Shown: positions 35,969-43,295 of the stretch, piece after piece
Layout: the number at the start of each line of letters is the position of its first letter
How positions within the stretch are numbered: position 1 is the first letter of the stretch
Assembly (NCBI RefSeq): GCF_002879645.1
Contig: NZ_PNRE01000009.1
Location: 21,782-85,781, forward strand
Direction: 5' to 3'
Length of the DNA: 64,000 bases
Source of the DNA: Halomonas heilongjiangensis
GTDB lineage: Bacteria; Pseudomonadota; Gammaproteobacteria; Pseudomonadales; Halomonadaceae
Translations under genes and position numbers: made by a program
The notes under the pieces: generated by a model
The model's database searches: none
Told to the model about the DNA's origin: nothing
Seen by the model: only the letters and a program-made list of their open reading frames with translations

Positions 35969-37075
35969 TCATCGTGTATTACACAGCAATTCGCTGTCGA
36001 TAATGTCGTTTAGGCGTCCACCGCCGATTCCCGAGATACGCTGAAGCTGCTCAGCCCGCTCCCAAGGGCGTCCCTTGATAATCTTCTGTGCTCTAGCGGG
36101 ACCGATGTGTGGAAGATCTTGCAGGGTTTCGAAATCGCTCGTGTTGAGATCAACGCAATACTCCGGATCGTTGGCGGCAGGGAGCGAGCTATCGAGGCTG
36201 GCTGACGCGAACGGTTTCAAGGTCAACTCGGCACTGCCCAGAGCCAGATACACCGGGGCATGGTCGGAAACCACATCGAGCGTCAGAGAATGATCAATGC
36301 CGAAGAGGGCAGGGAACTCCACGATCCCACGCTCGGACACATCCAACTTGCCTTCGATCTTCCAGATATTGTCATAGAGGTTAGCATACCGGCCATCCGT
36401 GGGACTCAGCGTCGTGGCCCCTTGGGTGATCGCCGGGATCACGCCCTGATCGCGCAGGGACTCCCAGGCGTCATGGTGGGGCATGAGGTTGAAGTCGCCC
36501 ATTAACAGGCGCGGTGTGTCGGGATAGACCTCTCCCAGCCACTCCCAGTAGTCCGCCAGCGCCTCGACCTCTGGGAGCCGGTCGCCGACGCTGCTGCCGT
36601 AGACCACGTGGACATTGGCGACTGCAAAATCTTGCCCGCTGTGCATGCTACGGAATCTCGCTGAATAGGGCTCACGGGCGAAGGTGTCGCCACTATCAAA
36701 GAACACCACCGCGCCATCCACGTATTCCACGGCGCTGTCCCTCCAGAGGAAGGCGTAGTGCTCGCGGTACGACGAGCGTCCGAGCGCATGGCTGGCCATC
36801 GACGACCAAGATTCGTTGGAGAGCGCCTCGACCTCAGTCTCGAGGCGCTCGAGAGCTGCCTCATGCATGAGTTCCTGAATAGCCAGGAAGTCGAAGTGGT
36901 TTGTAACGTGCGCGACCTTATCGTAGCGCTTGTCGTTGTCCCAACCGAGGTTTTGGATATTCCAGGAGCCCAGCACAACATCGGCTACCGCTGGCAGCGG
37001 CGACAAGGCGATGGCCAAGAGAACAAGCGGGGCTACGAATCGGCGCAGAGAGCAAAATTTGCGATTGTCTTGCAT
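35969..37075 (-). CDS. Secreted DNase I-like nuclease with helix-hairpin-helix
   Basis: The 368-aa protein begins with a signal peptide ending PLPAVADV, then an endonuclease/exonuclease/phosphatase fold: GSWNIQNLG, AIQELMHEAA (catalytic Glu), MGDFNLMP and SDHAPVYL (Asp-His). The C-terminal DLNTSDFETLQDLPHIGPARA and the following ISGIGGGR form helix-hairpin-helix motifs that bind DNA. Thus it is probably an extracellular or periplasmic DNase. AAGGAA precedes the ATG. A piece of its 3' end is duplicated at 32571-32676. Confidence 0.9.
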   Translation of the reverse strand: MQDNRKFCSLRRFVAPLVLLAIALSPLPAVADVVLGSWNIQNLGWDNDKRYDKVAHVTNHFDFLAIQELMHEAALERLETEVEALSNESWSSMASHALGRSSYREHYAFLWRDSAVEYVDGAVVFFDSGDTFAREPYSARFRSMHSGQDFAVANVHVVYGSSVGDRLPEVEALADYWEWLGEVYPDTPRLLMGDFNLMPHHDAWESLRDQGVIPAITQGATTLSPTDGRYANLYDNIWKIEGKLDVSERGIVEFPALFGIDHSLTLDVVSDHAPVYLALGSAELTLKPFASASLDSSLPAANDPEYCVDLNTSDFETLQDLPHIGPARAQKIIKGRPWERAEQLQRISGIGGGRLNDIIDSELLCNTR

Positions 37076-37734
37076 GGCGGTTCCTTGATAGTTCGGTGTG
37101 CGCTGCCTGTCTAGGGAATCTCTACGGCAGGGGCTCTCTACTGGTGGGCAATGTGCAGTTTAGGTCTGGCTTGATACATAGGGCAAAGGCAGCCATTATG
37201 AATCCATATGCGGACAGGATACCTCAGGAAGGTGATCAGACGAAATGAGAAGCGAAAAGCATTTTCGTGATACTGAAGCCGGTCCAGTAAGGCCATTAGA
37301 GATCATCTTGCTGAAGGGCTTATCCGCAAGGGGGCACGAGCTAGCCTGCGTATACGATATTGTCAGGACGACTGCAAGAGGAATGTATGCATGTTCCGTG
37401 GGGGTAGGGTACAAGGTGGCGAGTGGGTGGAGACGACCCAAAGCGGCCAGGCCGGCAAAGGCAGCATGTTCGATCATCGGTGTTATGCAGCATGCGCGGT
37501 GATTGGTGTTATATGGCCGAACCATACTTAATATAATTTGTTTCAGAAGGTTATGAGGCGGGTGGCGCATTATAACATTGTTGAACGTGCATGGGCGTTC
37601 ATTCAATATCAGAGCGTGCGGTCTAATATCTGTTATGTTTCATAAGGCTTCGGAGGTTATAATTAAAATATACTTCGTACAGCCAACACCTAAGACACAA
37701 TGATATGTAAATTTCACGTCAAAGGATAAACGAA
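37076..37734. other. Intergenic region before unknown two-gene cassette
   Basis: No gene was recognised in these 659 bp; an 85-codon plus-strand frame at 37245-37502 lacks a suitable ribosome binding site. Near 37590-37640 lies the fourth copy of the 45-bp motif (GGGCGTTCATTCA...GGTCTAATATCTGTTATG). Confidence 0.5.
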
Positions 37735-39135
37735 ATGTCAAATACCAATGATTTTGAGATTAAGAATGGCAACGTCTTACCATTTGGCCCAGATGATCTT
37801 GGCATCACCGAAAAGATTGCGACTTATACAGCCGACCTAGGTTTAACAAGTGCTGATATAGATAAAATAAATAGGCCTTGGGATATGTATGCCACGGCAA
37901 TGTCAAAACAAATTCGAGGCGAGGAAGATTGGAGTGGGCTACAGCTCTTGACTATTCCAAAAGCTGCACAATGGAATGATCCACAATACGGAGTGCATTA
38001 TGCGCTAGAAGATATTGGTAATACCATTCCGAAGTGGTCTCCTTACTGGGAATCCTCCTCGAGAAAATTTCACGAAAATTATGGCTTTATTTTAAATTCA
38101 ATAAAGCTTGAGCTTCCAAATGCCGAGGAACAGCGCAATGCGGAAGACGCTGCTCAGGCATGGGTGTCAGCACTTAAAGACTATGAAGACGCGTTTCTTG
38201 AGTCAGCATATGACTGGATCGAATTCAATAACATTCAGGAGGGTTTGCCGGAGCATAGGCGTATTACTTATGATACATGGTACGCTAGATATGGTGCACC
38301 AAGACTCACAAAGTACAAAGATCGTGTCACTTTTGCGGCAGCCACCTATCAAGTTTATTTTAATAAGGCACGAGGCGCTGATGCGCGGCTCGCACAACTC
38401 ATTACAGAATTTCGTAATGATGCATATTATATTACCACTGAAACACCATCTGGTCTTAGGATTCCTCATCCGTCTTACGATATCACTCCTGACTTACAAG
38501 ACTTTATCGATTCGTCACAGGAAATGATACGAAACAATCCAAACAAACCACCTGCTATGACTTTATCGTTTAATCATAGTAGTGGGTATAGAAACACAAC
38601 TACGACAAGAATGGGTGGTTCAGCATCGTGGGGCGGTTTTATTCGAATAAATGTAGGCGGTGCTTGGGAAAGTAAGCAAATAGATAGTTTCTCGAAAAAT
38701 TTCTCATGTAAGGTGTCTTTTCAGAATGTTGAGCAATTTTCGGTAAAACCTGGGCCTTGGTATAGCGCGTTAGCTCTCCAGATATTTGCAGGCGGGCCAT
38801 GGTTAGACAACTCGTATTTAGATAGATGGCTGAAAAAAGGGAACTCTCTTTTTGGAGAGAGGGGTCTCCTTAATTTAAGGCAAAAGACAGTAATTGTTGC
38901 TTATCAGCCATCTATAAGTATTTCGTTGTCTAGTCGTGAGTATCACTACTTCAAAAAAGTCGTAAAAGGTGGCGGCGGTATATCAATTGGTCCTTTTAGG
39001 TTCGGTGGACGTGGTTCTACAACAACTGAAAACATTAATTGGAACGACGCAACCAGCATGTTTACGGCAGTTGATACAAGCGGCTCACCTAAGATCGTGG
39101 CCATGCTAGATGAAATCATGCCTCCAGGTGAGTGA
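37735..39135 (+). CDS. Unknown cassette protein (466 aa)
   Basis: This protein matches no family that I recognise. The N-terminal third is helical and acidic; a central part has GSASWGGFIRINVGGAWESK and the C-terminal part has GGGGISIGPFRFGGRGS, two Gly-rich beta-type segments. There is no signal peptide. The TGA overlaps the start of a TRL-like lipoprotein (TGATG), so the two are translationally coupled. An attC site follows the second gene, so both belong to one cassette. A Gly-rich beta protein paired with a lipoprotein could act at the envelope, but this is speculation. Confidence 0.7.
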   Translation: MSNTNDFEIKNGNVLPFGPDDLGITEKIATYTADLGLTSADIDKINRPWDMYATAMSKQIRGEEDWSGLQLLTIPKAAQWNDPQYGVHYALEDIGNTIPKWSPYWESSSRKFHENYGFILNSIKLELPNAEEQRNAEDAAQAWVSALKDYEDAFLESAYDWIEFNNIQEGLPEHRRITYDTWYARYGAPRLTKYKDRVTFAAATYQVYFNKARGADARLAQLITEFRNDAYYITTETPSGLRIPHPSYDITPDLQDFIDSSQEMIRNNPNKPPAMTLSFNHSSGYRNTTTTRMGGSASWGGFIRINVGGAWESKQIDSFSKNFSCKVSFQNVEQFSVKPGPWYSALALQIFAGGPWLDNSYLDRWLKKGNSLFGERGLLNLRQKTVIVAYQPSISISLSSREYHYFKKVVKGGGGISIGPFRFGGRGSTTTENINWNDATSMFTAVDTSGSPKIVAMLDEIMPPGE

Positions 39136-39473
39136 TGTTAGGTAATAGAATGAAAGCAGCTATGTTTCTATTTTCGGTGCTTGTCTTGTTGTCAGGCTGC
39201 TCCACGTTACCGCCAGGTGGAGTCCTGTATTCAAATACTGCGGGCCCGATATATGCGACAGATCGCTCACCAAACAAAAAGGGGAAAAGTTGCGCATCTG
39301 GAATACCTGGTTTGATAATGTTTGGTGATGCGAGTATTAGAAAAGCCATGCAAAATGCCAATCTAGGTCGCGCAGCAGTCGTGGATTATGAGCAAACAAC
39401 AGTGCTGTCTTTTACGAAATACTGTACTGTTGTTTACGGCCCACGTTTTGACATTCCTCCACCAGAGGAATAA
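39135..39473 (+). CDS. TRL-like lipoprotein
   Basis: The 112-aa product has a lipoprotein signal peptide with lipobox LSGC. The mature part has the TRL-family pattern: GPIYATDR, GKSCASGIPGLIMFGDASI, and NLGRAAVVDYEQ, typical of small TRL-like proteins whose function is unknown. Start could be ATG 39135, overlapping the previous stop, or ATG 39150; the former fits translational coupling. An attC begins two bases after the stop. Confidence 0.75.
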   Translation: MLGNRMKAAMFLFSVLVLLSGCSTLPPGGVLYSNTAGPIYATDRSPNKKGKSCASGIPGLIMFGDASIRKAMQNANLGRAAVVDYEQTTVLSFTKYCTVVYGPRFDIPPPEE

Positions 39474-39474
39474 T

Positions 39475-39561
39475 ACTTAACATTCGCGTCAACTCGGGCG
39501 TCATGAAGCTGCGCCGCTTCGCAACGCAACTTCATGACGCCGGTTACGCAAAGCGTTATGT
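39475..39561 (+). other. attC: Integron attC site 3
   Basis: ACTTAAC (39475-39481) and GTTATGT (39555-39561) are the outer boxes. The arms GCGTCAACTCGG and CCGGTTACGC pair except for a single extra C, the extrahelical base, and the inner stem GCGTCATGAAG/CTTCATGACGC is perfect. At 87 bp it is the clearest attC in the window. It starts immediately after the stop of the preceding gene. Confidence 0.92.
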
Positions 39562-39604
39562 GACTCGAACTGAAGCGTAAACAGTTGACAATCATGTGAA
39601 AGTC

Positions 39605-40134
39605 ATGAGCTATGAAGGAATAATTCCACCTCTTATCGGATTTCTAGACGTATGTATTACTTTATGGTGGACTGGTAAAGCCAATAGCATTGAGGAGAAA
39701 CGAAATCGTGAATCTGAGCGCAATGCACTCATTGAGAGTTTGCTCGGCGAATTGTCAGAGAACATAAATATTCTAAAACCCTATGTTGAAGCATTCGACT
39801 ACTCGGAAAAACGAGAAGGGGCTCGCTCAAAGGTAAAGTACCTAAAACTGGGTGCATGGATTGTCACTACCACATTCGATGACTCGACAACACGTCTCGG
39901 ATTGCTTGACAAGGAAGTTATTCGAACGATTGCTTGCTGTCACTCAATCTTAAAATGCTAGTGACATACATTGAGAGCAATCGCTCATTCAATACTACCG
40001 CTTCCCAACAGAATCTTGGCGCAGTGATCAAATTGAGAGCGGATAATATGAAATCACTTGAAATCCAGCTCAGAAATTGTCTGGAAAGTACTGTCCAGGC
40101 TGTTACTGCGTTAGAGAGGCTTCATTCAAGCTGA
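39605..40134 (+). pseudogene. Cassette gene with a one-base frameshift
   Basis: Two overlapping frames make one protein of 176 aa if one A is added to the AAAA run at 39952-39955: the first reads up to RTIACCHSIL and the second continues KMLVTYIESNRSFN. The corrected length divides exactly by three from ATG 39605 to the stop at 40134. The N-terminus has one hydrophobic segment (IIPPLIGFLDVCITLWW), followed by a charged helical region, so it would be a small membrane-anchored protein of unknown function. It lies between attC 3 and an attC-like region. A sequencing error in the homopolymer is an alternative. Confidence 0.7.
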
Positions 40135-40154
40135 TATGAGCGAGCATACCAGTA

Positions 40155-40372
40155 ACATAACAAACGCATGCTCGTGCCGAGATAATTCCGAAGTCTTGGG
40201 AGGGATTTTATAAAATCCGGAAATTTACTAATGTTATCCAGGAGGTGCCGGCAACCAGTTTGCCATAGTTCTCCCATGACCAAAGCCTAGATACCATCTC
40301 TCCTAACCGGCCACAAACATCCCATCAGGCGGTTTGTGGCCGGTTAGGAGAGATGGTATCTAGGCGTTATGT
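40155..40372 (+). other. Doubtful attC-like region (218 bp)
   Basis: ACATAAC at 40155-40161 follows the preceding stop by 20 bp and is the exact complement of GTTATGT at 40366-40372. The distance is too long for a usual attC, and a long perfect inverted repeat (described separately) fills its distal part. It may be an attC enlarged by an insertion. Confidence 0.35.
40285..40365. repeat. Perfect 34-bp inverted repeat with 13-base loop
   Basis: The arm starting GCCTAGATACCATCTCTCCT at 40285 is complementary without a mismatch to the arm at 40332-40365. The central 13 bases are ATCCCATCAGGCG. There is no U tract on either side, so it is unlikely to be a simple terminator. Such a long perfect arm is rare in intergenic DNA. 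Confidence 0.9.
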
Positions 40373-40804
40373 GTGCATTAGTACGTGGTGAATGTCCGCA
40401 TTTGGCCCAGGCTGTGTTAAAACTCCTGAGCCCTCCTGAAGATAGCGTTCTTAAGCTAAATGTGTAGTGGGTTTTGCCATGCAGCTGCCTCAGAATTTGC
40501 GAGAGAGCACTAATGTTGATCATTTTTTGACCGCTGCCAGGCGCTTTAAGCGTTTTCACACAGCCTCGGCAGCTTGCTGCCATCAAGGTGCTTAAACTCA
40601 CACGTCTCTTCAGCCTGGACAGTCCATGAATAGCAGTCATCTGTCTGGAGGTGCCCCACTAGCCAATGCATCACGGCATCACGTGTGACGCGCTCTATGC
40701 CATTCGCCTTAGGGCTATGGCCACATCGATTAGAATCCCATTGCGTTTCTATGCTTCGTTAATTATCATGCCTCACGCACATTCACTTACTAGAGACGTA
40801 TGCG
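40373..40804. other. Upstream region of MvaT gene
   Basis: Holds the MITE-like element (40410-40565) and otherwise no gene. The last 60 bp are AT-rich (TTAATTATCATG) and may carry the promoter of the MvaT gene at 40805. Confidence 0.45.
40410..40565. mobile_element. MITE-like element, 156 bp
   Basis: GGCTGTGTTAAAAC at 40410-40423 and GTTTTCACACAGCC at 40552-40565 form 14-bp terminal inverted repeats with one mismatch. The interior has no full transposase; it could be a non-autonomous derivative of an IS with GGCTGTGT ends, such as IS1182 or IS5-type elements. No target duplication was established. Confidence 0.5.
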
Positions 40805-41176
40805 ATGTCAAACCTCCTGGCTACCTATGCACTGCAAGAGCAGCAGATGAAGCAGCTCGCGGAGCAGCTTGAGAAAATGAAAGCTGATCCCCGCCTCCAA
40901 GCTGAGTTTGAGTTCAAAGAGAGGCTTGAGGCGATGATGAAGGAATTTGATAAGAGCGCTACCGATGTTCTGGCCCTGCTCCGACCCGAGCCGGCGGCAG
41001 AAAGTAGCCTGAAGGCCCAGGGCCAGCGTCGCACGCGCAAGCTGAAGGTTTATGAGAACCCAAACACTGGGGAAGTGGTGGAAACTCGCGGTGGCAATCA
41101 AAAAACCTTGAAAGCATGGAAAGAAGAATTTGGCGAAGAGACAGTCGAGTCCTGGCTGGTCCGCACCGAAGACTGA
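40805..41176 (+). CDS. mvaT: MvaT/H-NS-like nucleoid protein, copy 1
   Basis: MvaT proteins bind AT-rich DNA and silence foreign genes. The 123-aa protein has an N-terminal coiled coil (LQEQQMKQLAEQLEKMKADP), needed for oligomer formation, and a C-terminal DNA-binding domain YENPNTGEVVETRGGNQKTL with the RGGN AT-pincer loop, then WKEEFGEETVESWL. All key residues look intact. A terminator follows. It probably silences AT-rich cargo in this element. A diverged second copy is at 62954. Confidence 0.92.
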   Translation: MSNLLATYALQEQQMKQLAEQLEKMKADPRLQAEFEFKERLEAMMKEFDKSATDVLALLRPEPAAESSLKAQGQRRTRKLKVYENPNTGEVVETRGGNQKTLKAWKEEFGEETVESWLVRTED

Positions 41177-41211
41177 TTCAGCGCGTCGGTAGTTGCTGAT
41201 GCTCGATCATG

Positions 41212-41246
41212 AAACCCCATACTCTCTCAGCGGTGTGGGGTTTTTT
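41212..41246 (+). terminator. Rho-independent terminator after mvaT
   Basis: AAACCCCATAC (41212-41222) pairs with GTGTGGGGTTT, followed by a run of six T. It lies 36 bp after the mvaT stop. Confidence 0.85.
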
Positions 41247-41468
41247 ATTGTCTGGAGGGTGTATTCGTGCATGGCGGTGCCCTCGAGTAACTAGGCATGT
41301 GTGGTTTTCCAGATGTTCGGATAGAGCGTTGTACCAACTCCTGTAGATGTATGGCTGGCGGGATGAATCTATGCCTTCATCCATCCCAGATCCGCGCACA
41401 ACAGGCAGCGCTACCACGGGCAATCGGCTAACATGATAGCTAGTACGCGTGACAGAAGGGGGGGAGGC

Positions 41469-41813
41469 ATGACTCACCAATCACCACCTACTCCAGAAGA
41501 CCCGCTCGACCGTATCTTTGCTTACCGAGCGTTTGATCTGCGGGATCGATTCCCTCAACCCCTGGAGACCTTCCGCGAGGCACTGGAGTGCCTGCAAAGC
41601 GAGCGTGCCTACCTCCCTTCTTGGAGTGGGGCAATCGTCGCCTATCTGCATGGAGGCGATTCGATTGCCATCCCTGAACGTTTCTTCTTTCGAGATGAGC
41701 CGGGGATGGGTCAAGCTATTGTTTTGCCCGAAGACAACGATGAGGTGTGTGCTGAGGTACAGGAATGGTTACGACAAGAATTGCAATCACCACGGGATTT
41801 TGAAAGCACTTGA
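41469..41813 (+). CDS. Hypothetical protein
   Basis: The 114-aa protein is acidic and carries no recognised domain. It contains LECLQSERAYLPSWSGAIV and a C-terminal acidic helix. The ATG at 41469 is preceded by AGAAGGGGGG, giving a usable ribosome binding site; an earlier frame start at 41433 is less likely. It stands alone between the MvaT terminator and a convergent minus-strand operon. Confidence 0.6.
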   Translation: MTHQSPPTPEDPLDRIFAYRAFDLRDRFPQPLETFREALECLQSERAYLPSWSGAIVAYLHGGDSIAIPERFFFRDEPGMGQAIVLPEDNDEVCAEVQEWLRQELQSPRDFEST

Positions 41814-41969
41814 GAGAAAGCTTGGAGGCAGTCCCGATATTGGATAGTAGTGGCTACATAACTTACTTGGCCATTGAGCGTGACTGAACTGCATTCCCGC
41901 AATATAAATAGAGGTAGCAAGCTGGCGGTAGTCGATTCACATCATGAGCATGTGTTTTGTTCTTTATGA

Positions 41970-42494
41970 TTATGTCCCGAGCTGTCCAACGGCATGCTTT
42001 TGATATGCACTTTCTATCGCATCCAGTATCCCGGGGCACTCCCTGAGTAAACTATCTCTGTCCGCTCCCATTGGCACTTGGCCCGAGTGATCGACACAAC
42101 CTCTGATGACGCGGGACAGCATCGGACTGGGTAGGTCATATTCACTATCAACATCATCGTAAATGGCATCGTATAGCAGCAGAGAGCGGGTTTCTTGCCA
42201 TAGCTTGGCCAGCAGGGCGTCGCCGGTCTCTTCTAACTCTTGAGCCAGCTTGATCACGCGGCCACGCACAGAGTAGGGGATGGATTCGATGAATCCTGGC
42301 AGCTCATGGGCAAAGTCGAGGCTAGCTTGTAGCTCAAAGCGCTTCCCATCGCGCAACGCCTTAAGCCGCTCGATCTCTCCTTGCAGGTCGTCCAGCTTGC
42401 TGCCCGCTTTGGATAGCGTAATCCCCAGCCCCATGATTTGGTGCTCCAGGGCACCGATCACGGCGTCCAGCTCGGCTTTCTCTTTGTCCGTCAT
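41970..42494 (-). CDS. Hypothetical coiled-coil protein
   Basis: The 174-aa protein begins with a heptad-rich coiled coil (EKAELDAVIGALEHQIMGLG to EGEIERLKALRD) and continues into a helical domain of unknown type. AAGGAG seven bases before ATG 42494 marks the start. It is the last of a run of five minus-strand genes from the DprA-like gene downward with short gaps, so it is probably in one operon. Confidence 0.65.
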   Translation of the reverse strand: MTDKEKAELDAVIGALEHQIMGLGITLSKAGSKLDDLQGEIERLKALRDGKRFELQASLDFAHELPGFIESIPYSVRGRVIKLAQELEETGDALLAKLWQETRSLLLYDAIYDDVDSEYDLPSPMLSRVIRGCVDHSGQVPMGADRDSLLRECPGILDAIESAYQKHAVGQLGT

Positions 42495-42546
42495 GAATGA
42501 CTCCTTTGCACGCGGCGGATGTTTTGGGGAAGCCGCCAGGGGTGGC

Positions 42547-42927
42547 CTACATCTTTTCGATTGAGTGAACGTAGCCGATAACCGGGTAACCCGCCGCCCT
42601 GGCCGCCCTTTCGGCATCGAGACGGGCCTCAAGCTCCGAGATCTTGGGTGAGCGGTACTCGAAGATCTCATCCAGCAGGCTCATCTTTTTCTTTCTGACT
42701 GCTAAACGGATGACATGGCCAGTCTTGTATGCCTCGGCGCCTGATGCTTCCTTGCTCGGCTTGCAGGGCGCCTTGTCGGGCTGCTGCTGGGGTAGGTCGA
42801 TCTTTTTTGCAGCAACGCGACGCTTGCCGAACTGCTCCTGGGCACGCTCGACGTTGCGGTTGTGCTGGCCGATGAATTCATCACGGGACGATAGCAGGGC
42901 TTCTTCCAGCTCCTGGAGATCGGTCAT
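42547..42927 (-). CDS. Hypothetical basic protein
   Basis: The 126-aa protein is rich in Lys, Arg and Gln with a central KRRVAAKKIDLPQQQPD linker, and ends with a helix (KISELEARLDAERAARAAG). No recognised family. AGAGGAAG precedes the ATG. It lies 52 bp before the coiled-coil gene and 45 bp after the gene at 42973. Confidence 0.6.
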   Translation of the reverse strand: MTDLQELEEALLSSRDEFIGQHNRNVERAQEQFGKRRVAAKKIDLPQQQPDKAPCKPSKEASGAEAYKTGHVIRLAVRKKKMSLLDEIFEYRSPKISELEARLDAERAARAAGYPVIGYVHSIEKM

Positions 42928-42972
42928 TCAGCTTCCTCTTTCTGGGTATTGCCGCATGATACCACGCAGGCA

Positions 42973-43269
42973 TTAAGACAGCCCATCCACGACCTCCTCC
43001 CACTCTGGCGACGGGGGGCAGTTCTCGGCAAGGGTCTCCAGGTACAGGTGGTTGGCTGACTCGAGGCTCGCTCCCGCTTCGCGGATGCACTTAAGCATAA
43101 GATTGGCTGTTAGCTCATTGAATGCACTGGCGATGATTGCGCCCGAAGCGGTTGGTATTTCGTCTAGCTGGTAGGATCCAGCTCGCAGGGCGGCCACGAA
43201 ATGCTCGACCGCCACGACAGGGCCGTAGGGAGCGTTCAGGTGTGTCACGGCAACGTCTAGCTTGCTCAT
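42973..43269 (-). CDS. Small helical protein with broken paralogue at 51.9 kb
   Basis: The 98-aa protein (MSKLDVAVTHLNAPYGPVVA) has a paralogue at 51864-52160 that has exactly the same length; both share LRAGS, the AIIA-(S/Y)-AF helix, IREAGA/IEAGAD and the ending EWE. The homologue fixes the start at 43269 rather than an upstream in-frame ATG at 43281. Function is unknown. It lies 26 bp after the phosphoribosyltransferase gene of the ShosTA-like pair and is probably co-transcribed. Confidence 0.65.
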   Translation of the reverse strand: MSKLDVAVTHLNAPYGPVVAVEHFVAALRAGSYQLDEIPTASGAIIASAFNELTANLMLKCIREAGASLESANHLYLETLAENCPPSPEWEEVVDGLS

Positions 43270-43295
43270 TGAAAATACCATTTAGCAGTAAGTGA

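Noticed and set aside
37196..37606. 136-codon minus frame and 85-codon plus frame before the unknown cassette
   Set aside because: Neither has a usable ribosome binding site or recognisable domain, and they are antisense to each other.
37632..37638. GTTATGT as an attC end
   Set aside because: No complementary box with an inner arm and extrahelical base was found upstream; the sequence belongs to the shared 45-bp motif instead.
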